From NCBI RefSeq assembly GCF_036373705.1, contig NC_089863.1, forward strand, positions 6,733,357 through 6,797,356: a stretch of DNA of 64,000 nucleotides. Reading direction: 5' to 3'. The notes beneath the pieces were generated by a model. The model was not told where the DNA came from. It saw nothing but the letters and a program-made list of their open reading frames with translations, and did no database searches. This DNA is from Amia ocellicauda. Lineage: Eukaryota; Chordata; Actinopteri; Amiiformes; Amiidae. Of the stretch, positions 31,069 to 43,500 are shown piece by piece (position 1 is the stretch's first letter; every line of letters begins with the position of its first letter). Made by a program: the position numbers and the translations under genes.

Positions 31069-31402
31069 CTTTTAAATCATTTTAGAAATATTTCTAAAAT
31101 TAAAAGACGAAAAGAAAATCATCACAAAAGCATTAATAATACATACCTGTAATTGCAGTAATTTTAATTATTTGTTTTCGTTGGCGTTCATTAAAAATAC
31201 ACAAATGAAACACCAAACATATTCATGAAAATACATATATAATTATTTTTGAATGGAAATGTAAATATATACCGCTTTTTTTATCGTCTGTGTTCGGTAG
31301 CCGAATTTATTTAGAGAAATACATGTAAAGAGCGGCCAGGAGAAACGAATCAGTAAGGAATCAGGTGCTTCAATATTTCATAACTAATTTACATAAAAAG
31401 AC

Positions 31403-31475
31403 TGGTTCCACTGGGGCTCGAACCCAGGACCTTCTGCGTGTAAAGCAGACGTGATAACCGCTACACTATGGAACC
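31403..31475 (-). tRNA. tRNA-Val (anticodon TAC)
   Basis: 73 nt on the minus strand: GGTTCCA acceptor with TGGAACC, D-arm TAGTGTAGCGGTTATCAC, anticodon stem around loop TTTACAC (TAC), T-arm CTGGGTTCGAGCCCCAG, discriminator A. Last of three tRNA genes within 740 bases. Confidence 0.96.
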
Positions 31476-32299
31476 GGGCTATACGAACGAGTGGCCACTT
31501 CCGGTAACAAAGGTGTGATTTTACACGTGTGAAAGTCCAATAATGACTTTCTATATGTTGTGACACACGCACACGCACACGCACACGCCACTGTAACTGG
31601 TAATTTCAAGGCTCTCATTAATTTATTGGTCAAACGGGTCAAAGCACTGGAAATACCACAACAGATCAACACGTTATTATGACATGGCTGAACTGCATCA
31701 CCAATACGTTTACTGTGTTCATGTTTTGGGGGTGTGTAGGTCCTGTAATACACTATTTTTGTATTTTAAAACGTATTATAACACATCATTTAAATTTGTG
31801 TATTCTATCAAGACGTTTATGTGCACATGTAATTTAAAATGATTAAGATTATTTTTGTAATCTTCCACTTCTAGCACACATAGGGACACATTTAGTATAC
31901 TAAGGTACTTTGAATAGAAAACGCCAATTGGGAAAACAAAAATGCCCATCGAGTTACAAATCTTGATCATGTTTAACAACGTTAAACGTCAATGTAAGTC
32001 CAATTTAATAAACACACTCGATATATGGAATGCACACACAAATAAAACACTAAAAAGTGCGCACATATACTATGACATGCACACTGAATGCACGGAGGAG
32101 CTATCTGATTAAATTCTACAAACACACAGTGCCTCCGAATTTAAATATAAACACGGAAACATGGTCAGCTATGTGATTTTATCGCGGGATGGCTGCCAAC
32201 GATCTGTACTTATTTGACTAAATGTGTTTAAATCAGCAGTGACCTTTAAGAGGCGCGAAACAGCTCGTCGAGTTAAACCAAGCGGCAGCATCGCAACCA

Positions 32300-32713
32300 A
32301 GCGGACCACTAGCTAATGTGTCGAGGGACAAATACTTGCAAGCTAAAACTGAAATAAAACAGTATACGTGCATGCAGACGAATATAATTGCACTTGCTTT
32401 CTGCACTGACGCTGCGGAAGCGAACCTGCCAACGTTCCATCGGCGCGTTCTAGAACCTCGTCTGCAGGACAGCGGATGCGCAGCTGCGGCTTTCTCGCCA
32501 TGCCCGCGTCTCTTTTCCTCCCTATCTTTCCTTCATCAACTTTTTTGCTGTAAAAGCTTCTGGGCTGCACAAGCGATTTCAGTTCCCCTTCTCGAGAATC
32601 GAACAGGAAATAACCCCACGCACACAAAGACACAGGGTGTGTGTCCTGCCAGCAGCCGCGTCTCTGTCTGCGTCTCTGTCTCTCCCCAACACTCCTGACG
32701 CCGGCTGATACAG
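32300..32713 (+). other. Candidate untranslated first exon of the lipoxygenase
   Basis: GC-richer DNA in an AT-rich setting, ending in a strong splice donor CAG|GTAAGA at 32713/32714. The coding start of the lipoxygenase lies in an exon with an acceptor 10 bases before its ATG (AG at 38155-38156), which requires an upstream exon; this is the best candidate seen. Its start is unknown, and other promoters in between are possible. Confidence 0.35.
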
Positions 32714-33057
32714 GTAAGACCCTGCAGAATTACAGCTCGGCTGAGAGCTACGCAACGTGATACGCCCAGAGAGGAGTATTGCGTGTGTGTGTTGCAGTTG
32801 TTGTTATGATAATACTATAAAAGCAGTTGGAGAAGCAACCCGTCCTCACAACCCAGTTGTTGTGCAGTTGTAGTACAGGTAGGTATGGTGAACCCGGTGC
32901 GGAGTGGGTCTGGGTTGATGCTGTTACCCCACGGAACGACTCGTCCACAGCACGTTTTTTTTTAATTTTGGATAAGGTCGTGTTTTTGTCACAGACTAAC
33001 ATGTATGTGCATACAAACATACATACCCACCAAAATGTATTTAAGATTAAGATTTTG

Positions 33058-33058
<1 letters not shown>

Positions 33059-33115
<57 letters not shown>

Positions 33116-33148
33116 CTGCATACTATTTGCTTACTTATGTGTATATAT

Positions 33149-33197
<49 letters not shown>
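33059..33197. repeat. (TA)n and (CA)n microsatellites
   Basis: About 52 bases of TA dinucleotides at 33059-33112 and about 45 bases of CA at 33151-33197, close together. Confidence 0.95.
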
Positions 33198-33206
<9 letters not shown>

Positions 33207-34254
33207 GTATCCATTTGCATTTTTAATGTATGCATTTATATTTAATGTAGTTGGTTCGGTCTGACAGCAACAGTTTGGTATCTTAACAGGGCTGGTGTCA
33301 ACTATAAGCAGAATGGGCGGTTGCTTTGGGACCCCGAGAAAGCAAGCTCCCCCCCCCACCTAATATCAGGGAATTAAAAAAAAGCAACGTGTGTGTGTGT
33401 GTGTGGGGGGGGGGGGATATTAGGGCCTCAAACTTGGTAGCACCGACATATTTTGACCGTACAGTGCCAAACTCGCACAGACCAGTATTGTACACTATGG
33501 CAGATGTCTATTCTTGCAACTGCAGATACGTCCAATATCTGATTTGTTTCTGTGCAGCTCGACACTGGGCGCTTTGGTGTCTCTGCAAACCGCGCAGCGA
33601 GATATTATCGCACGTAGCAGCAGCGGCTGTATCGATCCTGATAGTGCGAGTGTATTAGCGACTCATGTAGGCGATACCGATATCCGAATAAGCATGTCTT
33701 TCATTTCATTATAAGTCTATAACTAGGTATACATTGTCACTCAGTTGACATACCATTGCACCCATGGATCATTGCGGTATGAAGATAAACTTCACTCCAG
33801 GACAGAATGTATTGTCTTCGGCTTGAGTGTCTTTAATTGCAAAGTAATGGATGTGGTAGTTTTATGGTGTGAGGATAAGGAGGAAATACTAATATACTAA
33901 TACTGATAGTAACACTGCTGACATCAGCTTCTAACTAATGACACCCTAGCAGCATTGCAGTAGGCTGAGCACAGGACACAAAACTGATGCTGAGGCAACC
34001 GCAATTTGCAGCAAAAAATAAAAATAAAATAAATAAGTACTGTGTAGCTGCCTGCAGAAGCATAGTCGCCCATGACGAGTCTCGTGCCAGAGATTGACCA
34101 ATGATACGTGCAGACAGTTATTGTGCAACAATCAGAGAACATTAACGTCTGGGTGTTGGTCTGGTGCTACAGTTTTCTCACCTCTTCTTCGTCAGAAACT
34201 GCAACCTCACACAACACTGCCAGAACAGAAATTAACAGCAGGGCTACTACTATA

Positions 34255-34601
34255 CCAGTCCGGTCCCTGTGCTATAGTCCACACTGTGCTAGCTCCAGTC
34301 CGGGCCCTGTACTATAGTCCACTCAGCTCCAGTCCGGGCCCTGTACTATAGTCCACACAGCTCCGGCTTCAGTCCGGGCCCTGTACTATAGTCCACACAG
34401 CTCCGGCTTCAGTCCGGGCCCTGTACTATAGTCCACACAGCTCCAGTCCGGGCCCTGTGCTATAGTCCACACAGCTCCAGTCCGGGCCCTGTGCTATAGT
34501 CCACACAGCTCCGGCTTCAGTCCGGGCCCTGTACTATAGTCCACACAGCTCCGGCTTCAGTCCGGGCCCTGTACTATATTCCACTCAGCTTCAGTCCGGG
34601 C
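34255..34601. repeat. 34-bp minisatellite, first block
   Basis: Tandem units of about 34 bases, with core AGTCCGGGCCCTGTACTATA and then GTCCACACAGCTCC. A 40-base variant carries an extra GGCTTC. The array continues after a 652-bp insertion at 35254. Confidence 0.95.
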
Positions 34602-35253
34602 TGTAAGAGAATTTGGAATTGCTTGGTTTTTCAGTCAATCTAAATAAATAGTTGAACTGAAAACTCATAGGTCAATTGGTTTCTCTTTTAAGATTCTTTT
34701 TAGAGGGACAAGACACAGATGTGCAATAATAATTTATTTTGACAAAAATAGGAAACTAATATCATTCAATTATATTACTGAAAATAAGAAATATTAAGCT
34801 TCTGCTGGATTACAGTAAGAAAAAGATAATACCCATTTTCTTCTTTCTCCTCACAGTACAGCTTATAGGCCAGTCTGGTCAGGCAGGAAGCGGTGTGTCT
34901 CTCTCTGTCTCTCCTCTCCAGCTCTCTCTTGTGTCTCGTTGCAGGATGAAGAATTTAAGAGAACTCAAATTCTCTTTGTTTTCCCTTTTATAAGGTTTCC
35001 TTCCAACCAATAGCATTTTGCCACCACCATGACTTGGGTGCCTTATGCTAAAGTAATTTAGAAGTGGGGGTCATTTTGAATTTGGCTAGGAGCCAATCAG
35101 AGGACAGGTCCCTTTTGGTCTCTGGTCATAAAGATAGGGTTACCAGGGCTACCGGGGGTACCAGGTGAAAGGGAGGAGGTCTGTTTCCTCTACCAAACCA
35201 GATGGTATAGAATTTCCCATAGAAAAATACATTCTAACAAATAATATCTTACA
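34602..35253. mobile_element. Probable solo LTR inside the minisatellite
   Basis: 652 bases that begin TGTAAGA and end TCTTACA, the TG...CA form with short inverted ends typical of retrovirus-like LTRs, flanked by a near-matching 4-bp duplication (GGGC/GTGC). It interrupts the tandem array, so it arrived after the array formed. No internal coding region remains, as expected of a solo LTR left by recombination. The family is not identified. Confidence 0.55.
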
Positions 35254-36812
35254 GTGCCCTGTGCTATAGTTCACACAGCGCCGGCTCCAGTCCGGGCCCT
35301 ATGCTATAGTCCACACAGCTCCAGTCCGGACCCTGTACTATAGTCCACACAGCTCCAGTCCGGGCCCTGTGCTATAGTCCACACAGCTCCAGTCCGGGCC
35401 CTATGCTATAGTCCACACAGCTCCAGTCCGGACCCTGTACTATAGTCCACACGGCTCCAGTCCGGGCCCTATGCTATAGTCCACACAGCTCCAGTCCGGG
35501 CCCTGTGCTATAGTCCACACAGCTTCAGTCTGGGCCCTGTACTATAGTCCACACAGCTGCAGTCCGGGCCCTGTACTATAGTCCACACAGCTCCAGTCCG
35601 GGCCCTATGCTATAGTCCACACAGCTCCAGTCCGGGCCCTGTGCTATAGTCCACACAGCTCCAGTCCGGGCCCTATGCTATAGTCCACACAGCTCCAGTC
35701 CAGGCCCTATGCTATACTGCACACAGCTCCAGTCCGGGCCCTGTACTATAGTCCACACAGCTGCAGTCCGGACCCTGTACTATAGTCCACACAGCTCCAG
35801 TCCGGGCCCTGTACTATAGTCCACACAGCTCCAGTCCGGACCCTGTACTATAGTATACACAGCTCTGGATTCAGTCCGGGCCCTGTACTATAGTCCACAC
35901 AGCTCCAGTCCGGACCCTGTACTATACTCCACACAGCTCCAGTCCGGGCCCTGTACTATAGTATACACAGCTCTGGATTCAGTCCGGGCCCTGTACTATA
36001 GTCCACACAGCTCCAGTCCGGGCCCTGTACTATAGTCCACACAGCTCCAGTCCAGACCCTGTACTGTAGTCCACACAGCTCCAGTCCGGGCCCTATACTA
36101 TAGTCCACACAGCTCCAGTCCGGGCCCTGTACTATAGTCCACACAGCTCCAGTCCGGGCCCTATGCTATAGTCCACACAGCTACAGTCCGGACCCTGTAC
36201 TATACTCCACACAGCTCCAGTCCGGGCCCTATGCTATAGTCCACACAGCTCCAGTCCGGGCCCTGTACTATAGTCCACACAGCTCCGGCTTCAGTCCGGG
36301 CCCTGTGCTATAGTCCACACAGCTGTAGTCCGGACCCTGTACTATAGTCCACACAGCTGCAGTCCGGGCCCTGTACTATAGTCCACACAGCTGCAGTCCG
36401 GGCCCTGTACTATATTCCACACAGCTCCAGTCCGGACCCTGTACTATAGTCCACACAGCTACAGTCCGGGCCCTGTACTATAGTCCGCACAGCTCCAGTC
36501 CGGGCCCTGTACTATAGTCCACACAGCTGCAGTCCGGACCCTGTACTATAGTCCACACAGCTGCAGTCCGGACCCTATGCTATAGTCCACACAGCTCCAG
36601 CTTCAGTCTGGGCCCTGTACTATAGTCCACACAGCTACAGTCCGGGCCCTGTACTATAGTCCACACAGCTCCAGTCCGGGCCCTATGCTATAGTCCACAC
36701 AGCTCCAGTCCGGACCCTGTACTATAGTCCACACAGCTACAGTCCGGGCCCTGTACTATAGTCCACACAGCTCCAGCTTCAGTCTGGGCCCTGTGCTATA
36801 GTCCACACGGCT
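35254..36812. repeat. 34-bp minisatellite, main block
   Basis: About 45 further units of the array at 34255, with alternation between GTCCGGGCCC and GTCCGGACCC, and between TGTACTATAG and TATGCTATAG. Short repetitive open frames over it are not genes. Confidence 0.95.
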
Positions 36813-37427
36813 GCTTTTCTCTCCCCTGATTGATTTACATGTTAGATTTGTGTGAGAGACAGAAATTAAAAATACAGCAGTGGATTTGCATTAGCAAGGA
36901 GTGAATGTGTGTCTGTCCCATGCAGTGTGGGTGTGTGGGTGGGTGTGTGTGTGTGTGTAGGTGTGTGAGCAGAGCTGTGTTTGGGTGACTTACTGTATTT
37001 GTTTACTTTGTTCATCTGGCATCACATTTCTGCAGTCTCTATTGTAGCTTAAAATGGTATAATAATAATAATAATCAAGAAAGTGCTCTTTACATCAAAT
37101 CGAGTGCTGACCTTTGGCGCTCATTTGCAAACAGCACAGTTTTGGATTTCCCTGCCGGCGGTCGTATGGAAATCAGCTCTATCAGCGCGCGGTGCTCTCT
37201 GGCTCATTTGCAATCATATAAACAGCGGGACGACACAATGAGGGGATTGTCCTTTTCCCCAAAGATACACAAACTCACACAACAAAGTGTTATGACCTCC
37301 CAAAAATTTAAATGCAGTTTATTCATGTCTGAACAAAAAGTTCTGAGTGTAACATTTAATCCCTGGACCCTTATGAAACATTAAATCCAGTGCAAATCAA
37401 TACAATAGGTTAAATAAAAAATAACTT

Positions 37428-38113
37428 AAGAACATAAGAAAGTTTACAAACGAGAGGAGGCCATTCGCCCCATCGTGCTCGTTTGGTGTCCATTAATATC
37501 TAAGTGATCCAAGGATCCTATCCAGTCCATTTTTAAATGTTCCCAAATTGTCTCTTCAGCCACATCGCTGGGGAGTTTGTTCCAGATTGTGATGACTCTC
37601 TGTGTGAAGAAGTGTCTCCTGTTTTCTGTCTTGAATGCCTTGAAGCCCAATTTCCATTTGTGTCCCCGGGTGCGTGTGTCCCTGCTGATCTGGAAAAGCT
37701 CCTCTGGTTTGATGTGTTTGATGCCTTTCATGATTTTGAAGACTTGGATCAAGTCCCCACGTAGTCTCCTCTGTTCCAGGGTGAAAAGGTTCAGGTCCTC
37801 AGTCTCTCAGTAGGACATTCCCTTCAGACCTGGAATAAGTCTGGTTGCTCTCCTCTGAACTGCCTCTAGAGCAGCGATATCTTTCTTGAAGTGTGGAGCC
37901 CAGAACTGTCCACAGTATCCAGATGAGCTCTAACTAGTGCATTGTACAGTCTGAACATCACTGCCCTTGCTCTCAATTCTACACTTTTGACAATATACCC
38001 TAACACTGTTTGCCTTTTTTATTGCTTCCCCACATTGTTTGGATGGAGAAAGTGAGGAGTCCACATAGACTCGTAGGTCTTTCTCATGTGTTACTTCTCC
38101 CAGTTCCATTCCT
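37428..38113 (-). mobile_element. CR1/L2-like LINE fragment, 3' half
   Basis: Starts (its 3' end) with AAGAACATAAGAAAG and reads on the minus strand [36 protein letters not shown] and FFTQRVITIWNKLPSDVAEE, the conserved C-terminus of CR1/L2-type reverse transcriptases. It stops about 45 bases before the first coding exon of the lipoxygenase. Confidence 0.85.
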
Positions 38114-38166
38114 CATTTGATCAATACATGGTGGATGTACTTTTTGTATCTCCTAGGTTATTTATT

Positions 38167-40489
38167 ATGGCGGAGTACAAGGTGACCGTCACCACCTCGG
38201 CCACCCCCAATGCCGGCTCATTCTGCACAGTGGGGGTGATGCTGATCGGGGCCGAGGGGTGCGTCAGTGAGGAATTCGTCCTCGGCAAAGACGAACGGAG
38301 TCTGCGCAGTGGATCGGTGAGCCTAAACAGACTGCAGTGTGCAGGATATTCCACGATTACAACTAAATAAGTGGCCAATTAAATACATAAATGATCAATC
38401 TGCTGGGGTCTTTACAGTGTTGTCTGTCTGTCTCTCGGCTGTGTTGTGTTTAGAGTTGTGTGACCACCCTGAAGATGCCCGGTCCGCTGGGCCCCGTGGT
38501 CCTGGTGCGCCTGCGCAAAGAGGGCCACCCTGGCTTCCCGGACCTGGACTGGCACTGCGAGGAGGTGGCTGTGGAGACCCCTGCTGGGGAGGAGTGGCAT
38601 TTCCCTTGCCACAAGTGGATCCGGACGGCAGACGGCGCTGTGGAGCTGCGCAGAAGGGCAGGTCAGGGGCAGTGGCTGCAGGAGAAGGGGCAGTGGGTGG
38701 GGCGGTCAGTCGGTGTGCCAGTCAGCCTGTCAGTGTATCGGTCGGTCAGTCAATTAGCATGTCGATCAGTCAGCGTATCAGTTATGTATCTGCAGCAGCT
38801 CGGCCCTTTTCTCCCTACTGAGACGGCCTCCCTCTCACCGCGTGTCTGTCTGTGTGTCTGTCTGTCCCCAGCTGTGACAGTGAACACAGAGACTCTGCAG
38901 ATCCTCAAAGACCACAGAGCCAGAGAGCTCCAAGCCAAGCAGCAGCTGTACAGGTACAGTTGCTGTCAGTCTGTCTGTCTGTCTGTGTGACGCGATTCCT
39001 GCCGGTTGTCAGTCAGCCTGTGTCTCTCAGACAGGATACTCCCTGTCATCAGCTCGACTTCTGTCTGTTCCTCCTCCCCCCCGTCTCGTTGTTCATTCAG
39101 TGGACTCCACTTATTTGTCAGTGACGTCGTTGACACACTGGCTGCGTTAAGTCACAGAAAGCTCGCTGAGTTGGTGTTAAGTTGGTAATTCTTCGATTGT
39201 TGGTGTTTCAGAAGGTAAGACTGATACAGTGTTCGTTCACGTTGGGACTGAACTCCTAAAATGAGGAATGTGAACCATAGTGGATGATCTTGGTGATATT
39301 TTCCCAGCATGCCTTGTTCACCGGGTTGACTGTTGCCTGGTTGCGCCCCACACACACAGAGCTCCCTCAGTGGGGTCTCCGGCACTTGTTGATGACATCA
39401 CTGATCAAGAAATCTGTCAAAATCCTGGCTGACTGAACTCAACTGTGTGTGTCTGTGTGTGTGTATGCTGTAGGTGGCGCACTTTCCACGAGGGCCTGCC
39501 TCACTGCATTGACATGGCCACTGTGGAGCTGCTGGGACCCAACCTCAGATACACTCGCCAGGGGTACGGTCGGTCTGTCTGTCTGTTAGTAATGGGACCA
39601 ATGTAACTAACACTAACCTAAATAGGATGTTCATATATTGCACTACATATTACTATATGGTGTACTAATCTCTCTCTCCATTTCCTTCTCTCCCTCTCTC
39701 TCTCAGGTCGGGGGTCAGTGTGCAGTATGTGAGTGGTTTCAGGGAGAAGACCGGGCAGTGGGGGAGTCTCCAGGAGCTGGGGAAGCTGTTCAGCCTCAAT
39801 CACAGGAACAATACTGTGGCCTGTACGCACTGTCCCTCTGTCACTGTGTCCATACACCTGTCACGTCTACACACTGTCCCTCTGTCACTGTGTCCATACA
39901 CCTGTCACATCTACACACTGCCCAGCGATTTGGTAGAAGCTGATAATCTGGGAACATTTAAAAACAGACTGGATAGGATCCTTGGATCACTTAGTTATTA
40001 ATGGACACCAAATGAGCATGATGGGTCGAATGGCCTCCTCTCGATTGAAAACTTTCTTATGTTCTTATGTCCCTGTGTTTCACTGTCACATCTACACACT
40101 GTCCCTCTGTGTCATTGTCTATTACACTGTAACATCTACACACTGTCAATAACTGGGTAAATACTGGGTTACTGGTCCTTCTTTCCTCCCTTTATCTTCT
40201 CTCCCTCTCTCCCCCCACCCTTAATTTTCACTCCTCTCTAGCTCTTGCTCTCTCCCCCTCTCTTTCACTCGCTCTCGCTTTCATTCCCTCTCTCTTACCC
40301 TCTCCTCTTTCACTCCCCATTTCTCTCTCCTTCACTCCCTTTTTTTCTCTTCCCCTCTTTCACTCCCTCCCCCCCCTCTCTTTCTCTCCCACTTCCTTTC
40401 ACAGGACATGTGTAGAACTATGTATAGTTCTTTTGAATGTGTGTTCCTTTTAACTCTGTAATAAGTGTTTAAAAGTCTCTTTTGCTCTT

Positions 40490-40529
<40 letters not shown>

Positions 40530-43500
40530 GCTATGTCCGGGCTCACTGGCAGGAGGACGCGTTCTTTGGCGTCCAGTTCCTCAACGGCTGTAACCCCCTC
40601 GTCATCTCCCGCTGCCGCCACCTGCCCCCCAACCTGCCCGTCAGCTCGGCGATGCTACGCCCCTTCCTGCCCGAGGGCTCCTCGTTGGAGCAGGAGATGG
40701 AGGTGTGTCCGCCTGCCACCTGTCCCTCGAATGACCAGGGAATCGGCAATAGCGGTCATCGTAGACATTGGTTCTGCGTTGTCTGGTGCGCTTTTCGTCT
40801 CACTGCTTTGTCTGTCTTAGTGCGGGACTATTTTCCTGGCCGACTATGAGGTTCTGGAAGGGGTCCCGGCCAACTGCATCAACGGGCAGCAGCACTACCT
40901 GGCCGCCCCGCTGTGTCTCCTGCACCTCGGCCAGCAGGGGGAGCTCAAGCCCATCGCCATCCAGGTAGAGAGAGTGGGACAGGAGGAAGCTTGGTGGTTT
41001 TCTGTGTGTGTTTTTTCTCCTGTCTTCTCTCTGCCTATCTTTGAAGCTGAACTATAAAACTGCCAATAGAGTGCCTATAAAACAAATACAATTTTATTGT
41101 GCCTCAGGGTTTGCCCTCTGACTCACACGTCTTCCACCCCCGAGAAGGTATTGTGTCAAATGGCAGCTTGTGATTGTTTAATTAGACTGTTATCTCGGAG
41201 TAGCAGCCTGAAATTGTTTCATTCGATTGTTATCTCAGAGTAGTAGCCTGCCATTGGTTCATGGTCTGGATATTTACCCTTGTGTTATGATACATAATAG
41301 AGGCTTAATAACGGCCTTCCTTTCTCTGCCCCTTACTCCCCCTCTCCTCTTCCACCACCTTTCTGTTCTCCCTCTATCTTCCCCCACCTTCCCTATTCTT
41401 CCCGCTCGATCTACCCGTTTTCCTATCCCTCTCCCTCCCCCTAAACCCTTTCCACCTTTCTCCCAACCTCCCTCCCATACCTCCCCATCACCCTTCGTCT
41501 CTCTCTCCCCCATTCACCCTTTCTTTCTCCCTTTCTTTCTCCCTCTCTCTCTCTCACCTCAGTTGCAGCAGCAACCAGGGCCCCTGAACCCCATCTTCGT
41601 GCCCTCTGACTCCGTCCCCGATTGGCTGCTGGCCAAGCTGTGGGTGCGCAACGCCGACTTCCAGTGCCACCAGCTGGTCTCCCACTTCCTGCGCACACAC
41701 CTGCTGGGAGAGGTTTACTGCACTGCCATCCTGAGGCAGCTGCCGGAAGTGCACCCCCTACACCAGGTACACCAGGGGCCCAGATATGCTGTGTTTGTTG
41801 AATACAGATGGGTGTCTGTCTTGTGATCTGATTGGACTGTTAATGGGATCACTGTGTGTCATTTGTGTGTGTTTGTGTGTGTTTACTGCAGCTGTTGATG
41901 CCTCATGTGAGCACCACTCTGCAGATCAACATCCAGGCGCGGGCCTCTCTCCTGTCAGCAGGGGGTGTCTTCGACAGGGTGAGCTACCACTGTCCTGGTC
42001 TGTCTGTAGCAATGCTGGTCAACCCCCTGGCCCCCGAGAGCCACACTGTCTTCTGGTTTGTCTCATCCAACCCTGATATTTGCTGAACTGATCCAGTTAT
42101 TGTGTCTGACTGTGATGTACGTATCTGACTGTATCTCCCTGACATTGCTGTGCTGCTCTGTCTCAGTCCATCGCCTGCGGTCTGCAGGGGGTGCCCGCGT
42201 TGCTGCGCAGAGCCACCGAGCGCCTGCACTACAGCAGCCTCTGTCTGCCGGAGGACGTGCAGCAGCGAGGGCTGGACACTGTGCCAACGTGCTACTTTGC
42301 TCGGGACGGGCTGAGAGTCTGGAACGCCATACACAGGTACAGAGAGAGAGAGAGTGAGTGAGTGAGTTAGTTTACAAATGAGAGTAGGCCATTCGACCCA
42401 TTGTATTCATTTGGTGTCCATTAATTACTACGTTTTCCAAGGATACTATCCAGTCTGTTTTTAAATGTTCCCAAATTGTCTCTTCTACCACATCGCTGGG
42501 GAGTTTGTTCAGATTGTGACGCCTCTCTGTGTGAAGAAATGTCTCCTGTTTTCCGTTTTGAAGCCCAATTTCCATTTGTGTCCCCCGGGTGCCTGTGTCC
42601 CTGCTGATCTGGAAAGGCTTCTCTGGTTTGATGTGGTCGATGTCTTTCATTCTTTGGGTCCAGTATTTTAATATCTTTGTGCTCACCTATACACTCACCT
42701 AAAGGATTATTAGGAACACCTGTTCAATTTCTCATTAATGCAATTATCTAACCAACCAATCACATGGCAGTTGCTTCAATGCATTTAGGGGTGTGGTCCT
42801 GGTCAAGACAATCTCCTGAACTCCAAACTTAATGTCTGAATGGGAAAGAAAGGTGATTTAAGCAATTTTGAGCGTGGCATGGTTGTTGGTGCAAGACGGG
42901 CCGGTCTGAGTATTTCACAATCTGCTCAGTTACTGGGATTTTCACGCACAACCATTTCTAGGGTTTACAAAGAATGGTGTGAAAAGGGAAAAACATCCAG
43001 TATGCGGCAGTCCTGTGGGCGAAAATGCCTTGTTGATGCTAGAGGTCAGAGGAGAATGGGCCGACTGATTCAAGCTGATAGAAGAGCAACTTTGACTGAA
43101 ATAACCACTCATTACAACCGAGGTATGCAGCAAAGCATTTGTGAAGCCACAACACGTACAACCTTGAGGCGGATGGGCTACAACAGCAGAAGACCCCACC
43201 GGGTACCACTCATCTCCACTACAAATAGGAAAAAGAGGCTACAATTTGCACAAGCTCACCAAAATTGGACAGTTGAAGACTGGAAAAATGTTGCCTGGTC
43301 TGATGAGTCTCGATTTCTGTTGAGACATTCAGATGGTAGAGTCAGAATTTGGCGTAAACAGAATGAGAACATGGATCCATCATGCCTTGTTACCACTGTG
43401 CAGGCTGGTGGTGGTGGTGTAATGGTGTGGGGGATGTTTTCTTGGCACACTTTAGGCCCCTTAGTGCCAATTGGGCATCGTTTAAATGCCACGGCCTACC

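Noticed and set aside
32827-33264. 145-aa frame over TA and CA microsatellites
   Set aside because: Most of it is YIYIYI and HTHTHT from the dinucleotide runs.
35956-36144. 62-aa frame with repeated WTIVQGPDWSCVDY
   Set aside because: Translation of the 34-bp minisatellite; no start context or homologue.
34255-36812. Regular repeats looking like a CRISPR array
   Set aside because: Units are directly tandem without unique spacers, in a vertebrate genome; it is a minisatellite.
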